From: Methanocellales archaeon
GTDB taxonomy: Archaea > Halobacteriota > UBA148
Direction of reading: 5' to 3'
Length of the DNA: 61,114 nt
NCBI GenBank assembly: GCA_028715985.1
Contig: JAQUQR010000008.1
Span: 1 to 61,114 of the forward strand
How positions within the stretch are numbered: the stretch's first letter is position 1; each line of letters starts with the position of its first letter. The position numbers and the translations under genes were made by a program. Below, in pieces: positions 54,227-61,114 of the stretch. Under the pieces are notes generated by a model that made no database searches, was not told the DNA's origin, and was given only the letters and a program-made list of their open reading frames with translations.

Positions 54227-54889
54227 TAGGTCAATGGGAGCATCCAAAACGAAGACATCTTCCATAGAGCGCAAAGCATTCACATTTTTAGCATCTATGT
54301 CCCGCACGTGAAATTCGACAAATCCTTTTCTGATGGCGTTATGGGGGCAGTATTTCACGCAGATGCCACATCCGTCACATTTTAGAAGATCGATTTGCTC
54401 TGCAATAGCGGGGCAATGTCTTTTTGGAATGCAATCCTCGCATTTTTCGCAAACTTTTCTGTCCATAAAATAAGGCGTCTCAGATTTGATGCTGCCGGAT
54501 ACATCCACAGGCATGATATGGACGGGGATTCTTCCTTTAGACGCCAGTGCTACTGCATTTGTGATCAGCGAGTCTGCAATTCCGTGTACTATCTTTGCAA
54601 CGGTGTTTGATGTCGCGGGCGAGATTACCAGTGCATCATACCTTCCCAAAAGAAAGCGGCCTGTCTTTGGAAAACTCTTACCCATCTCGCTTTCCAGGAA
54701 TATCTCCTCCAGATATCTGCCGCAAGATATAGTGGTCAATTTATCCAACAAGCCATACATTTGTAAAACCTCTTCTCCTGCCGAGGAAACGAGAATCGTG
54801 ACTTTGTGTCCCCCTGCTAACTTCTTGAAAACCTCATAACTCTCTCTCAGAAAATGTCCTGCACCCGTGATGCCCCACGCAATATTCAT
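54212..54889 (-). CDS. MJ0208-family archaeoflavoprotein with 4Fe-4S domain (DmrX-like)
   Basis: The N-terminal two-thirds is a flavoprotein fold (IAWGITGAGHFLRESYEVF, LVSSAGEEVL, ALVISPATSNTVAKIVHGI). The C-terminus has two iron-sulfur cysteine clusters, CEKCEDCIPKRHC and CDGCGICVKYCPHNAI. This is the layout of the MJ0208 family, which includes dihydromethanopterin reductase (acceptor)-like electron-transfer flavoproteins. The association with DHPS-like fits methanopterin metabolism. Confidence 0.82.
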   Translation of the reverse strand: MNIAWGITGAGHFLRESYEVFKKLAGGHKVTILVSSAGEEVLQMYGLLDKLTTISCGRYLEEIFLESEMGKSFPKTGRFLLGRYDALVISPATSNTVAKIVHGIADSLITNAVALASKGRIPVHIMPVDVSGSIKSETPYFMDRKVCEKCEDCIPKRHCPAIAEQIDLLKCDGCGICVKYCPHNAIRKGFVEFHVRDIDAKNVNALRSMEDVFVLDAPIDLLKVF

Positions 54890-55221
54890 TCCTTTACCTC
54901 AGTTCTTTGTATTTTTTCTAACTTGGTTATCGTATCCAAGTAATCCTCTATTAGCTTAAGAAATATTAACTCGTTGCTTTGTTATGTTTTTGTTTTTTAC
55001 GATTTTCCTCGTTCATGCGCTCCCACTTATTTTGACCAAATGATGTTATAGAATGGTGTAATCATTCGTAACCGAAAGTCATTTATATGGAGTAGTAAAT
55101 ATCTTCATATCGTCAAATAGTAATCTTGTCGCCAAACGGCAATATTGTCGGCAAATGGCAGCTATTTGCATATCAGAGAAGCTGAAAAGCTACGAGATGG
55201 AGATTAGGAAAGGGATATGCG
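54890..55221. other. Regulatory intergenic region, similar to that at 58.77-58.92 kb
   Basis: From about 55048 to 55203 this region is similar to 58765-58920, including ATTTATATGGA, CTTGTCGCCAAA, AATATTGTC and CTATTTGCATAT. No gene is visible. It contains the iterated motif listed at 55113-55169. Confidence 0.7.
55113..55169 (+). promoter_or_regulatory. Three tandem 19-bp iterons upstream of a dockerin gene
   Basis: Units TCAAATAGTAATCTTGTCG, CCAAACGGCAATATTGTCG and GCAAATGGCAGCTATTTGC abut without gaps. The same phase and spacing occur at 58831-58887, and a weaker version at 43015-43072. The regular 19-bp period suggests a repeated protein-binding site. A TATA-like ATTTATAT (55081) lies 30 bp ahead, so the iterons overlap or follow the transcription start. 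Confidence 0.6.
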
Positions 55222-56169
55222 ATGAAAATTGGGAAAGGGACGATACTGGCAATGCTGTTGGTATGCATTGCAATGGTGATTTTAGTGATGCCCGTTCAGG
55301 CATATACGACGGAAGTGCACGTGGTAAAGTATGCCTCGGATGAAACGACTATACTGAACGAGACGAATGTGACCTATCAGTGGATGAGAGACAACCTGCC
55401 CATCATGGACGAAGGGAACCTTTACGGTACTACTTACACGCACCACTACTTCCAGGGCCCCACCTTTGATCTGGGAAATCTCTGGGATCCGCCAGAGAGT
55501 GTCAACGTGGATAGCAGGGATTACGGAGCTGTTGCCGGGACGGATGTCAAGGACCTGTGCGAGTTAGTGGGGGGCATGTCTCCCGGCGATAGGGTGAAGA
55601 TCAAGTCACCTGACGGCTTCTACAAGTGGTTCGACTACGCCGTCGCCTACAACGACCACGGCAACGAAACGCTGGACAGCAGACAGGGACCGATGGTCCT
55701 CGCCTGGTATAACGGCGAGGAATCAATCACAGGTGAGCACCAAGGCGTGGGCTATCCCGATACAGGCTATACTGTGGGCATGAGGCTCCACTTCTTCGCT
55801 GATACTAGTACGAATCCCTGGGGTTATCATGCATTCGGTCTTTGGGACATGCACGAGTGCATGGATGAACAATACTGGCATTACTATTACGACGGCACCT
55901 TATGGCCGTCCTCAAGTGGCCTCTCGGTGAAATGGGTCGGCTCTATTTTGATCTACAGCAATGAGTCGCCCCAAGGTCTCCTCGGCGACGTAAACAATGA
56001 TGGCGTGGTGAACGTGCTCGATGCGACCAAGGTGAAGAACCGTGCCGGCAACCCATTCTACCCCCTGGATAACGAATGGGCCGCAGATGTCAACAGCGAC
56101 GGCATCATAAACGTGCTCGATGCGACGAAGGTAAAGAACCGTGCCGCAGATCCGAACTATCCCTGGTAA
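55222..56169 (+). CDS. Exported dockerin protein with KYA/GTDVKDLCELVGG domain
   Basis: The 315-residue protein has a signal peptide (to PVQAYT), a domain of about 215 residues and a dockerin (about 255-315). The middle domain contains EVHVVKYASDETTILNETNV, DYGAVAGTDVKDLCELVGGM, GDRVKIKSPDGFYKWF and GYHAFGLWDMHECMDEQYWHYY. It resembles an archaeal secreted domain of unknown function with features of molybdopterin-type folds, but no cofactor residue can be assigned. Its N-terminus is also found as a truncated copy at 3761. The dockerin loops DVNNDGVVNVLDATK and DVNSDGIINVLDATK have all calcium ligands. Confidence 0.78.
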   Translation: MKIGKGTILAMLLVCIAMVILVMPVQAYTTEVHVVKYASDETTILNETNVTYQWMRDNLPIMDEGNLYGTTYTHHYFQGPTFDLGNLWDPPESVNVDSRDYGAVAGTDVKDLCELVGGMSPGDRVKIKSPDGFYKWFDYAVAYNDHGNETLDSRQGPMVLAWYNGEESITGEHQGVGYPDTGYTVGMRLHFFADTSTNPWGYHAFGLWDMHECMDEQYWHYYYDGTLWPSSSGLSVKWVGSILIYSNESPQGLLGDVNNDGVVNVLDATKVKNRAGNPFYPLDNEWAADVNSDGIINVLDATKVKNRAADPNYPW

Positions 56170-56172
56170 AGG
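55984..56172 (+). repeat. Dockerin-coding segment, copy 2 of 3
   Basis: Nearly identical to the segments at 15203-15393 and 58438-58626. The similarity to the 15-kb copy continues past the stop through AAGGATAC. Confidence 0.85.
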
Positions 56173-56277
56173 ATACGATGGATGCGAGGATGTGACTCTG
56201 GGCGGTAACAGCAAAAAAAGAAAAGAAAAACAAAAACAGACCCTGAAAGTGATGAATAATTGAGAAGGTAAAAGAGA

Positions 56278-58623
56278 ATGGGAAAACACACGCCGTTATT
56301 GGTGTTGTCATGCCTTGCCATCGCACTGCTGCTCTTAGCCTCTCCGGCCCAGGCATCGACGATCTGGTACGTGGATGATGACGGAGGTGCGGACTTCACC
56401 ACCATTCAGGACGCGGTGAATGCTTCCGCTGAGGGGGATACGATCATCGTGAGGGATGGCACCTACTACGAGAACGTGGTGGTGAACAAGTCGTTAACGA
56501 TCAAGTCTGAGAACGGCTCAGATGCGGTTGCGGTGATAGCTGCTGTCTCCAGTACGCCCGTATTTGACGTGAACGCCAATAATGTAACGATCGAGGGATT
56601 TGCCGTGAGCGGCCCCACAGACGAGCACGTTGCAGGCATCGAGCTTGTTGACGCAAACTCCTGCACGATCGTTAACAACGACTGCTCCGGATGCTACAAC
56701 GGCATCCACCTCGGCGGCACTGCGACCAACGACACCGTAACAAGCAACTACTGCCATGACAATACGAGAAGAGGCATCAGCCTCAGGGATGATGCAACGG
56801 GCAATTTCGTATCCGAAAACACCTGCGAGAACAATGCAGACGATGAGATCTGCATCAAGGATCAAACCCACGACAACTTCATCTGGCTGAACGACTTCAT
56901 GGGCAGCGTTGAATGCTTAACCGATAACACCTACCACTCACCCACACAGCTCGCCTATAACTACGAAGGTGCCCCCTATACGAACTACTTAGGCAACTAC
57001 TACAGTGGTTACGCTGGAGTGGATAGCGATGGCGACGGCATCGGTGATACGCCCTACAGCTTTGACGATTATCCCCTGATGGAGCCCTTCGAGAACTACA
57101 CCATTCTGACATCTGTCATCATCTCACCATCATCCGCGACCTTGTATCCTTGCAATACACAGCAGTTCACGGCAACCGCATACGACCAGAACCATGAGGA
57201 GATGTCTGGCATTGTGGTTACCTGGTCGAGCAGCAACGAGACAGTCGGCACTATCACTGAAAACGGCTTGTTCGAGGCGAATGCGACTGGAACTGCAACG
57301 GTTACCGCGGCAAACGGAACCGTGAACGGAACGGCAATGGTGTTGGTGATCCCCGCTCCAATCACGCTCTGGGGACCCTACGTCACGAAGACCACGACGA
57401 ACTCAACGGTGATCAACTGGAAGACCGAGAATGCGACGTCTGGAGTCGTCAGCTATGCAACGGATGCTTATTACCAGGAGCACGGCGGCTACGACCATGC
57501 CGTTGAAGATACCGAGGAGAAAGAGCTGCACCACCTCAACATCACCAACCTGACGCCCAACACGGTTTATCACTATCAGGTATGCATTGGAAACGAGTCC
57601 ACCAGCGACTGCACCTTCAGGACGTTTTCCACTCAGGGATCGTTCACCTTTATCGTCTACAGCGACTCGCAGGAGCCGCAGGGCGATCCTGAGGCAACAC
57701 AATTGACCCGACACAAGCTCGTCGCTGATCGTATCGCGGAGGAGGAAAACGTGATGTTCGTGCTCCACTGCGGCGACCTGGTGAACGACGGCAGCGACCT
57801 GGAGGAATGGAACAGGTTCTTCGAGGCTGGCCGTGCTATGATGTCCACCACCACCTTCTACACGACGCTGGGGAACCATGATTACCATCCGGTGCAGAAC
57901 TACTATGACGCCTTCGGCGTGCCTGAGTGGTACTCGTTCGACTGCGGCAACGCTCACTTCACCGTGCTCGATAGCAACGATCAGGCGGACGTAAATAGTG
58001 AGACCACATGGCTTCAAAATGACCTTACCACGAGTGCGGCCTGGAAGTTCGTCTCATTCCACCATCCGCCTTACAGCTCGAGTGCCAGTCATTACGGCGG
58101 CTGGGCTAATTGGCAGAGTCTCTGGTGCCCCATATTCCTCGATCACGACGTGAACGCGGTCTTTAACGGGCACGTGCATGCCTATGAACGCTTACAGGCC
58201 GATGGGATCAATTATGTGGTCGCAGGGATCGGCGGTGGCCCGAGCTACGATCTGGCGGAGCCGCGGATACCCGAAAGCCAGAACAGCCTGGAGGGGACTC
58301 TGGGATACGTGAAGATCACCATCGATGTCAACCAGGCGACGCTGGAGATGATCGAGGTTGCCAACCTATCGAGTGGCGAGGTTGAGCTCTATCCACCGAA
58401 TACGGTCTTCGAGACCTTTACCTTCGGGGCACTCCTTGGTGATGTCAATAACGACGGCATCATAAACGTGCTGGACGCGACGAAGGTGAAGAACCGTGCC
58501 GGCAACCCATTCTACCCCCTGGATAACGAATGGGCCGCAGATGTCAACAGCGACGGCATCATAAACGTGCTGGACGCGACCAAGGTGAAGAACCGTGCCG
58601 CAGACCCTAACTATCCCTGGTAA
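56278..58623 (+). CDS. Exported calcineurin-like phosphoesterase with beta-helix, Ig-like and dockerin domains
   Basis: Domain order in 781 residues: signal peptide (to QAST); NosD-like beta-helix (STIWYVDDDGGADFTTIQDAV to ENADDEICIK, 28-270); Big_2-like Ig domain (about 277-360); FN3-like purple-acid-phosphatase N-domain (WGPYVTKTTTNSTVINWKTE, 365-450); metallophosphatase (455-700); and a dockerin (722-781). Phosphatase motifs are YSDSQ, HCGDLVND, LGNHDYH, FVSFHHPPY and FNGHVHAYER. The first motif is DSQ where DxH is usual, so the first metal site has a substitution. Located 108 bp after the preceding dockerin gene. Confidence 0.85.
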   Translation: MGKHTPLLVLSCLAIALLLLASPAQASTIWYVDDDGGADFTTIQDAVNASAEGDTIIVRDGTYYENVVVNKSLTIKSENGSDAVAVIAAVSSTPVFDVNANNVTIEGFAVSGPTDEHVAGIELVDANSCTIVNNDCSGCYNGIHLGGTATNDTVTSNYCHDNTRRGISLRDDATGNFVSENTCENNADDEICIKDQTHDNFIWLNDFMGSVECLTDNTYHSPTQLAYNYEGAPYTNYLGNYYSGYAGVDSDGDGIGDTPYSFDDYPLMEPFENYTILTSVIISPSSATLYPCNTQQFTATAYDQNHEEMSGIVVTWSSSNETVGTITENGLFEANATGTATVTAANGTVNGTAMVLVIPAPITLWGPYVTKTTTNSTVINWKTENATSGVVSYATDAYYQEHGGYDHAVEDTEEKELHHLNITNLTPNTVYHYQVCIGNESTSDCTFRTFSTQGSFTFIVYSDSQEPQGDPEATQLTRHKLVADRIAEEENVMFVLHCGDLVNDGSDLEEWNRFFEAGRAMMSTTTFYTTLGNHDYHPVQNYYDAFGVPEWYSFDCGNAHFTVLDSNDQADVNSETTWLQNDLTTSAAWKFVSFHHPPYSSSASHYGGWANWQSLWCPIFLDHDVNAVFNGHVHAYERLQADGINYVVAGIGGGPSYDLAEPRIPESQNSLEGTLGYVKITIDVNQATLEMIEVANLSSGEVELYPPNTVFETFTFGALLGDVNNDGIINVLDATKVKNRAGNPFYPLDNEWAADVNSDGIINVLDATKVKNRAADPNYPW

Positions 58624-58626
58624 TGG
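58438..58626 (+). repeat. Dockerin-coding segment, copy 3 of 3
   Basis: Nearly identical to the segments at 15203 and 55984. Within it, both loops carry the same GACGGCATCATAAACGTGCT stretch, so the first loop has been copied from the second. Confidence 0.85.
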
Positions 58627-58830
58627 GTGGATGCGGTGATATGCCGTACATAGGCGGTAACAAAAACAGAAAGAAAATGCAATGAGAAAACCACGCATAA
58701 CAGCGATTTGACCACCCTAAAAATCTAGATATCCCCAGTTGATTATGGGAAAAATCTTAAGCTGGCATTAAACGGCATAATCATTCATAACCAAAAGGTA
58801 TTTATATGGAATGGTAAATATCTGCATATA

Positions 58831-58887
58831 GCAAATAGCAATCTTGTCGCCAAATGGTAATATTGTCAACAAATAGTACCTATTTGC
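58831..58887 (+). promoter_or_regulatory. Three tandem 19-bp iterons upstream of the 58.97-kb gene
   Basis: Units GCAAATAGCAATCTTGTCG, CCAAATGGTAATATTGTCA and ACAAATAGTACCTATTTGC abut without gaps, in the same order as at 55113-55169. A TATA-like TTTATATGGA lies at 58801. Confidence 0.6.
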
Positions 58888-58925
58888 ATATAGAAGAAGC
58901 CGATGAAAGGCGACGGGATGGGAAT

Positions 58926-58943
58926 TTCCCCTTTTTTGGGGAA
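58926..58943. promoter_or_regulatory. Hairpin in the leader of the 58.97-kb gene
   Basis: TTCCCC-TTTTTT-GGGGAA is a perfect 6-bp stem with a T6 loop, 7 bases ahead of the AAAGGAGAT ribosome-binding site. It is absent from the otherwise similar region before 55222. Confidence 0.5.
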
Positions 58944-58967
58944 CAGTTCGAAAGGAGATAAAAGAAC

Positions 58968-61114
58968 ATGAAAAGAGCAATATTGGTTTGTACGATCGCA
59001 CTGCTATGTGCGATGCTGGTGATGCCAACAGCATCAGCAGCAGATGAGATAGTCTGGGAATACAGCACTGGACTCAACGGGCCATTTGATGCTGAGCGTC
59101 TAACAAATGGCAATACGTTGATTACTGATGGCTTTAACAATCGTGTCATTGAGGTGACCCCGGCCGGCACCATCGTCTGGCAATACAGCGGACTCCTCCA
59201 GCCGACGGATGCAGATCGCTTGTCAAACGGCAATACGTTGATTGCTTATTGTGATGGTGTCATTGAAGTGGCCCCGGACGGCACCACCGTCTGGGAATGC
59301 ATCGGACACTACCCAATGGAAGCTGATCGCTTGCCAGATGGCAATACGTTAATTGCCAGTACTGACAATCCAGGTCATGCCATTGAAGTGACCCCTGACT
59401 GCACCATCGTCTGGGAATACATCACCGGAGATTTTCCGACCAGTGTCGAACGATTGTCAAACGGGAATACATTGATCGTTGATCAGTTTCTTGACCTCGT
59501 CATTGAAGTGGCCCCGGACGGCACCACCGTCTGGGAATACACAGCTATGTTCCCGGCTTGCGCCAAGCGTCTACCGGATGGCAATACGCTGATTTCTAAT
59601 TTTGGTTTTGGATCTGTCATTGAAGTGGATCCTGATGGCACCACCGTCTGGGAATATCCTTGTGTCATGCCATGGGGTGTCGAACGCTTGTCAAACGGCA
59701 ATACATTGATTGCTGATAATGGCATGAACAGTGTCTTTGAAGTCGGCACGCCGATCCCTGACTGGAACCTCACCCTGAACGGCGTCCACACATACGTCGT
59801 GACGCAGCAAGAGTTCGAGGACGCCATACCCTTGGCAACCTCCTTGGGATACTATACAGAATATAACGATGGTATCGATGTCTGGGGAGGCTTGCCTTTA
59901 TGGATACTGGTCGGCTTCGTTGACGGCGACTTCTATGATGAGTACCCGTATGATGTATCAGGAAGCATTGACGCTGAGGATATAGACTTAGGCTTTAACG
60001 ACATGGCGGCGGCAGAAAGAGCTTATGATGCCAAGCTTACCGCCAGTGACGAGAGTACGGTGACCATTGACCCATGGGATCTCGCCCGTAACGACTACAT
60101 ATTTGTAGCCAACACCAAGAACGGTGCTCCACTGCCGGAGGGGGACTGGCCGCTACGGCTGGTTGGATCTGATGTCGATTATTTATCCCTCTCAATCTCG
60201 TGCATTACTGAGATTGAGCTGGTCGGCCTCTACGAAGAGGAAACCTGGAACCTCACCTTAACCGGTGAGCTCACCGACACCATCAATCGCACCTCCTTTG
60301 AAGAAGGCGCAGCCTGTCACAACGTCAGCTGGAATGACGGCACCAACACGTGGGCCGGCATACCCTTGTGGCGTCTGGTCGGCTGGGTGGACGATCTGGA
60401 CCAGCATGATTTCAACGACGCTCTCGCAGACTCGGGATATGAGATCACGGTGATCGCAGGCGATGGCTACAGCAAGACCTTCGACAGCTCGCTCATAAAG
60501 AGAAACGACGATATCTTCTTGGCCAACGAGCTGAACGGAGAGCCGATACCTGAGGAAGACTCGAGCTATCCTCTCAGACTCATGGGCTCTACCCTGACCT
60601 CAGGGCAAAAAGTGAGGAACGTGGTGGAGATACAGCTGACCTTCCCTGTTCCCTGGGACGCTTATCTCGTCCCTTCAGCCAGCACGGGTGACTATAATGA
60701 AGATACAGAAGTCGAGCTCTGGGTGGACTATGATGACACAGGCTTGACATACGGTGCCCTTGCCTACCAGTTTGACCTTCACTTCGATCCGAGCTGCGTG
60801 AACATCACCTCGGCAGACTTCAGCACCAGTCCCTTCGGCTCCCACATGTTCACCCCCTACGCTCCTGGCGTGGTTCGAGTCCTGGAGGATAACTATTTAA
60901 CCATGACACCCATCTCCGCAGGCACCTACAAGCTGGCAACCCTCACCCTGCACGGCGAATGCCTGGAGGACGGCACCTCGGACCTCCTGTTCGATCCAAC
61001 CTGGTGCACCGTATCTGACACCGATGGCAATCCCATAGAGAACAGATACACGAACGGCACCTACGCCTGCACGGGACCCCGCCCAGACCTAACCATCACC
61101 GCGAAGTCAGAGGC
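58968..61114 (+). CDS. Exported repeat-propeller protein with paired domains and a cohesin-like module (3' partial)
   Basis: The gene runs off the window after 715 codons without a stop. Signal peptide (1-25, TASAA), then a propeller of about 260 residues with repeats of RLSNGNTLI, VIEVxPDGTTVWEY (PQQ/arylsulfotransferase-like). Two related domains follow, each with IPLWRLVGWVDD-type and NDDIFLANELNG-type strands (molybdopterin-oxidoreductase-like fold without obvious cofactor residues). From residue 562 there is the cohesin-like module that also occurs at 765-1193. ATG at 58968 is well placed after AAAGGAGAT. The protein may be a second scaffold or end with further modules outside the window. 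Confidence 0.8.
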   Translation, partial: MKRAILVCTIALLCAMLVMPTASAADEIVWEYSTGLNGPFDAERLTNGNTLITDGFNNRVIEVTPAGTIVWQYSGLLQPTDADRLSNGNTLIAYCDGVIEVAPDGTTVWECIGHYPMEADRLPDGNTLIASTDNPGHAIEVTPDCTIVWEYITGDFPTSVERLSNGNTLIVDQFLDLVIEVAPDGTTVWEYTAMFPACAKRLPDGNTLISNFGFGSVIEVDPDGTTVWEYPCVMPWGVERLSNGNTLIADNGMNSVFEVGTPIPDWNLTLNGVHTYVVTQQEFEDAIPLATSLGYYTEYNDGIDVWGGLPLWILVGFVDGDFYDEYPYDVSGSIDAEDIDLGFNDMAAAERAYDAKLTASDESTVTIDPWDLARNDYIFVANTKNGAPLPEGDWPLRLVGSDVDYLSLSISCITEIELVGLYEEETWNLTLTGELTDTINRTSFEEGAACHNVSWNDGTNTWAGIPLWRLVGWVDDLDQHDFNDALADSGYEITVIAGDGYSKTFDSSLIKRNDDIFLANELNGEPIPEEDSSYPLRLMGSTLTSGQKVRNVVEIQLTFPVPWDAYLVPSASTGDYNEDTEVELWVDYDDTGLTYGALAYQFDLHFDPSCVNITSADFSTSPFGSHMFTPYAPGVVRVLEDNYLTMTPISAGTYKLATLTLHGECLEDGTSDLLFDPTWCTVSDTDGNPIENRYTNGTYACTGPRPDLTITAKSE
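60651..61079 (+). repeat. Duplicated cohesin-like module, copy 2
   Basis: Same length (429 bp) and nearly the same sequence as 765-1193. After this the proteins diverge (PEPEAEPEVVINEF in one and RPDLTITAKSE in the other). Confidence 0.85.

Noticed and set aside
58366-58698. Minus-strand frames across the dockerin segments (also near 15.2 and 55.9 kb)
   Set aside because: The same frame is open at all three places only because the dockerin DNA is copied.

Overview
The window comes from an archaeon, most probably a Halobacteriota lineage close to methanogens or ANME-type methane/alkane oxidisers. The evidence is archaeal core operons (aIF2-gamma, RpoE'/Rpo7, Spt4, S24e, S27ae and Kae1; S15, RecJ-like nuclease and Pcc1), a methanogenic-type seryl-tRNA synthetase, an MJ0208-type iron-sulfur flavoprotein, a dihydropteroate-synthase-like protein, archaeal TATA boxes with leaderless starts, and a PGF-CTERM surface anchor. 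Cohesin and dockerin modules are abundant, which fits ANME-1/Syntrophoarchaeum-like genomes, but the exact taxon is inference.

Layout: (1) 0-4 kb: a partial dockerin gene, a multi-cohesin protein that ends in a dockerin, a cohesin protein with an archaeosortase-type C-terminal anchor, and a truncated relative of the 55.2-kb gene. (2) 4-10 kb: two radical-SAM genes, an HTH-HisI fusion, a free-standing GAD domain, thymidylate kinase and a TrpB2-type tryptophan synthase beta chain. (3) 10-16 kb: lipoproteins, a decayed paralogue, and a large dockerin-bearing metallopeptidase. (4) 16-20.5 kb: truA, argG, thioredoxin reductase, TspO and an unknown gene. (5) 21-27 kb: two large exported beta-propeller proteins with degraded copies of their 3' ends nearby. 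(6) 27-29 kb: an AT-rich DUF262-HNH plus HEPN-like pair, a possible defence unit. (7) 29-34 kb, minus strand: serS, pcc1, recJ-like, rps15, rdgB, bud32. (8) 34-43 kb: an HTH/membrane-protein pair, an ABC-2 exporter, a surface protein with a perfect 360-bp internal duplication, and a beta-helix/PKD surface protein. (9) 43-47.8 kb: the translation/transcription operon ending in kae1. (10) 47.9-49.3 kb: two small AT-rich genes, each followed by an attC-like recombination site. (11) 49.3-55 kb: map, an M24 peptidase, a lipoprotein, a DHPS-like gene, a PHP phosphoesterase and an MJ0208-like flavoprotein. (12) 55-61 kb: three exported proteins, two ending in near-identical dockerins and one carrying a cohesin-like module, with a shared 19-bp iterated upstream motif.

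Two systems stand out. The first looks like an integron gene-cassette array without an integrase, inserted in an archaeal chromosome between kae1 and map. Two attC-like sites flank discrete cassettes, and the second site's R'' box is exactly complementary to the start of its own cassette, as a circular cassette precursor predicts. Each cassette also carries its own archaeal TATA box. The second is a cohesin-dockerin surface complex: a cohesin protein with a cell-surface anchor, a scaffold-like protein with both module types, and dockerin-tagged peptidase and phosphoesterase proteins. Repeated exchange of module-coding DNA is visible at the nucleotide level.

I saw no rRNA, tRNA, CRISPR array, transposase or integrase gene in the window. 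All functional calls are read from sequence motifs; no database search was run.
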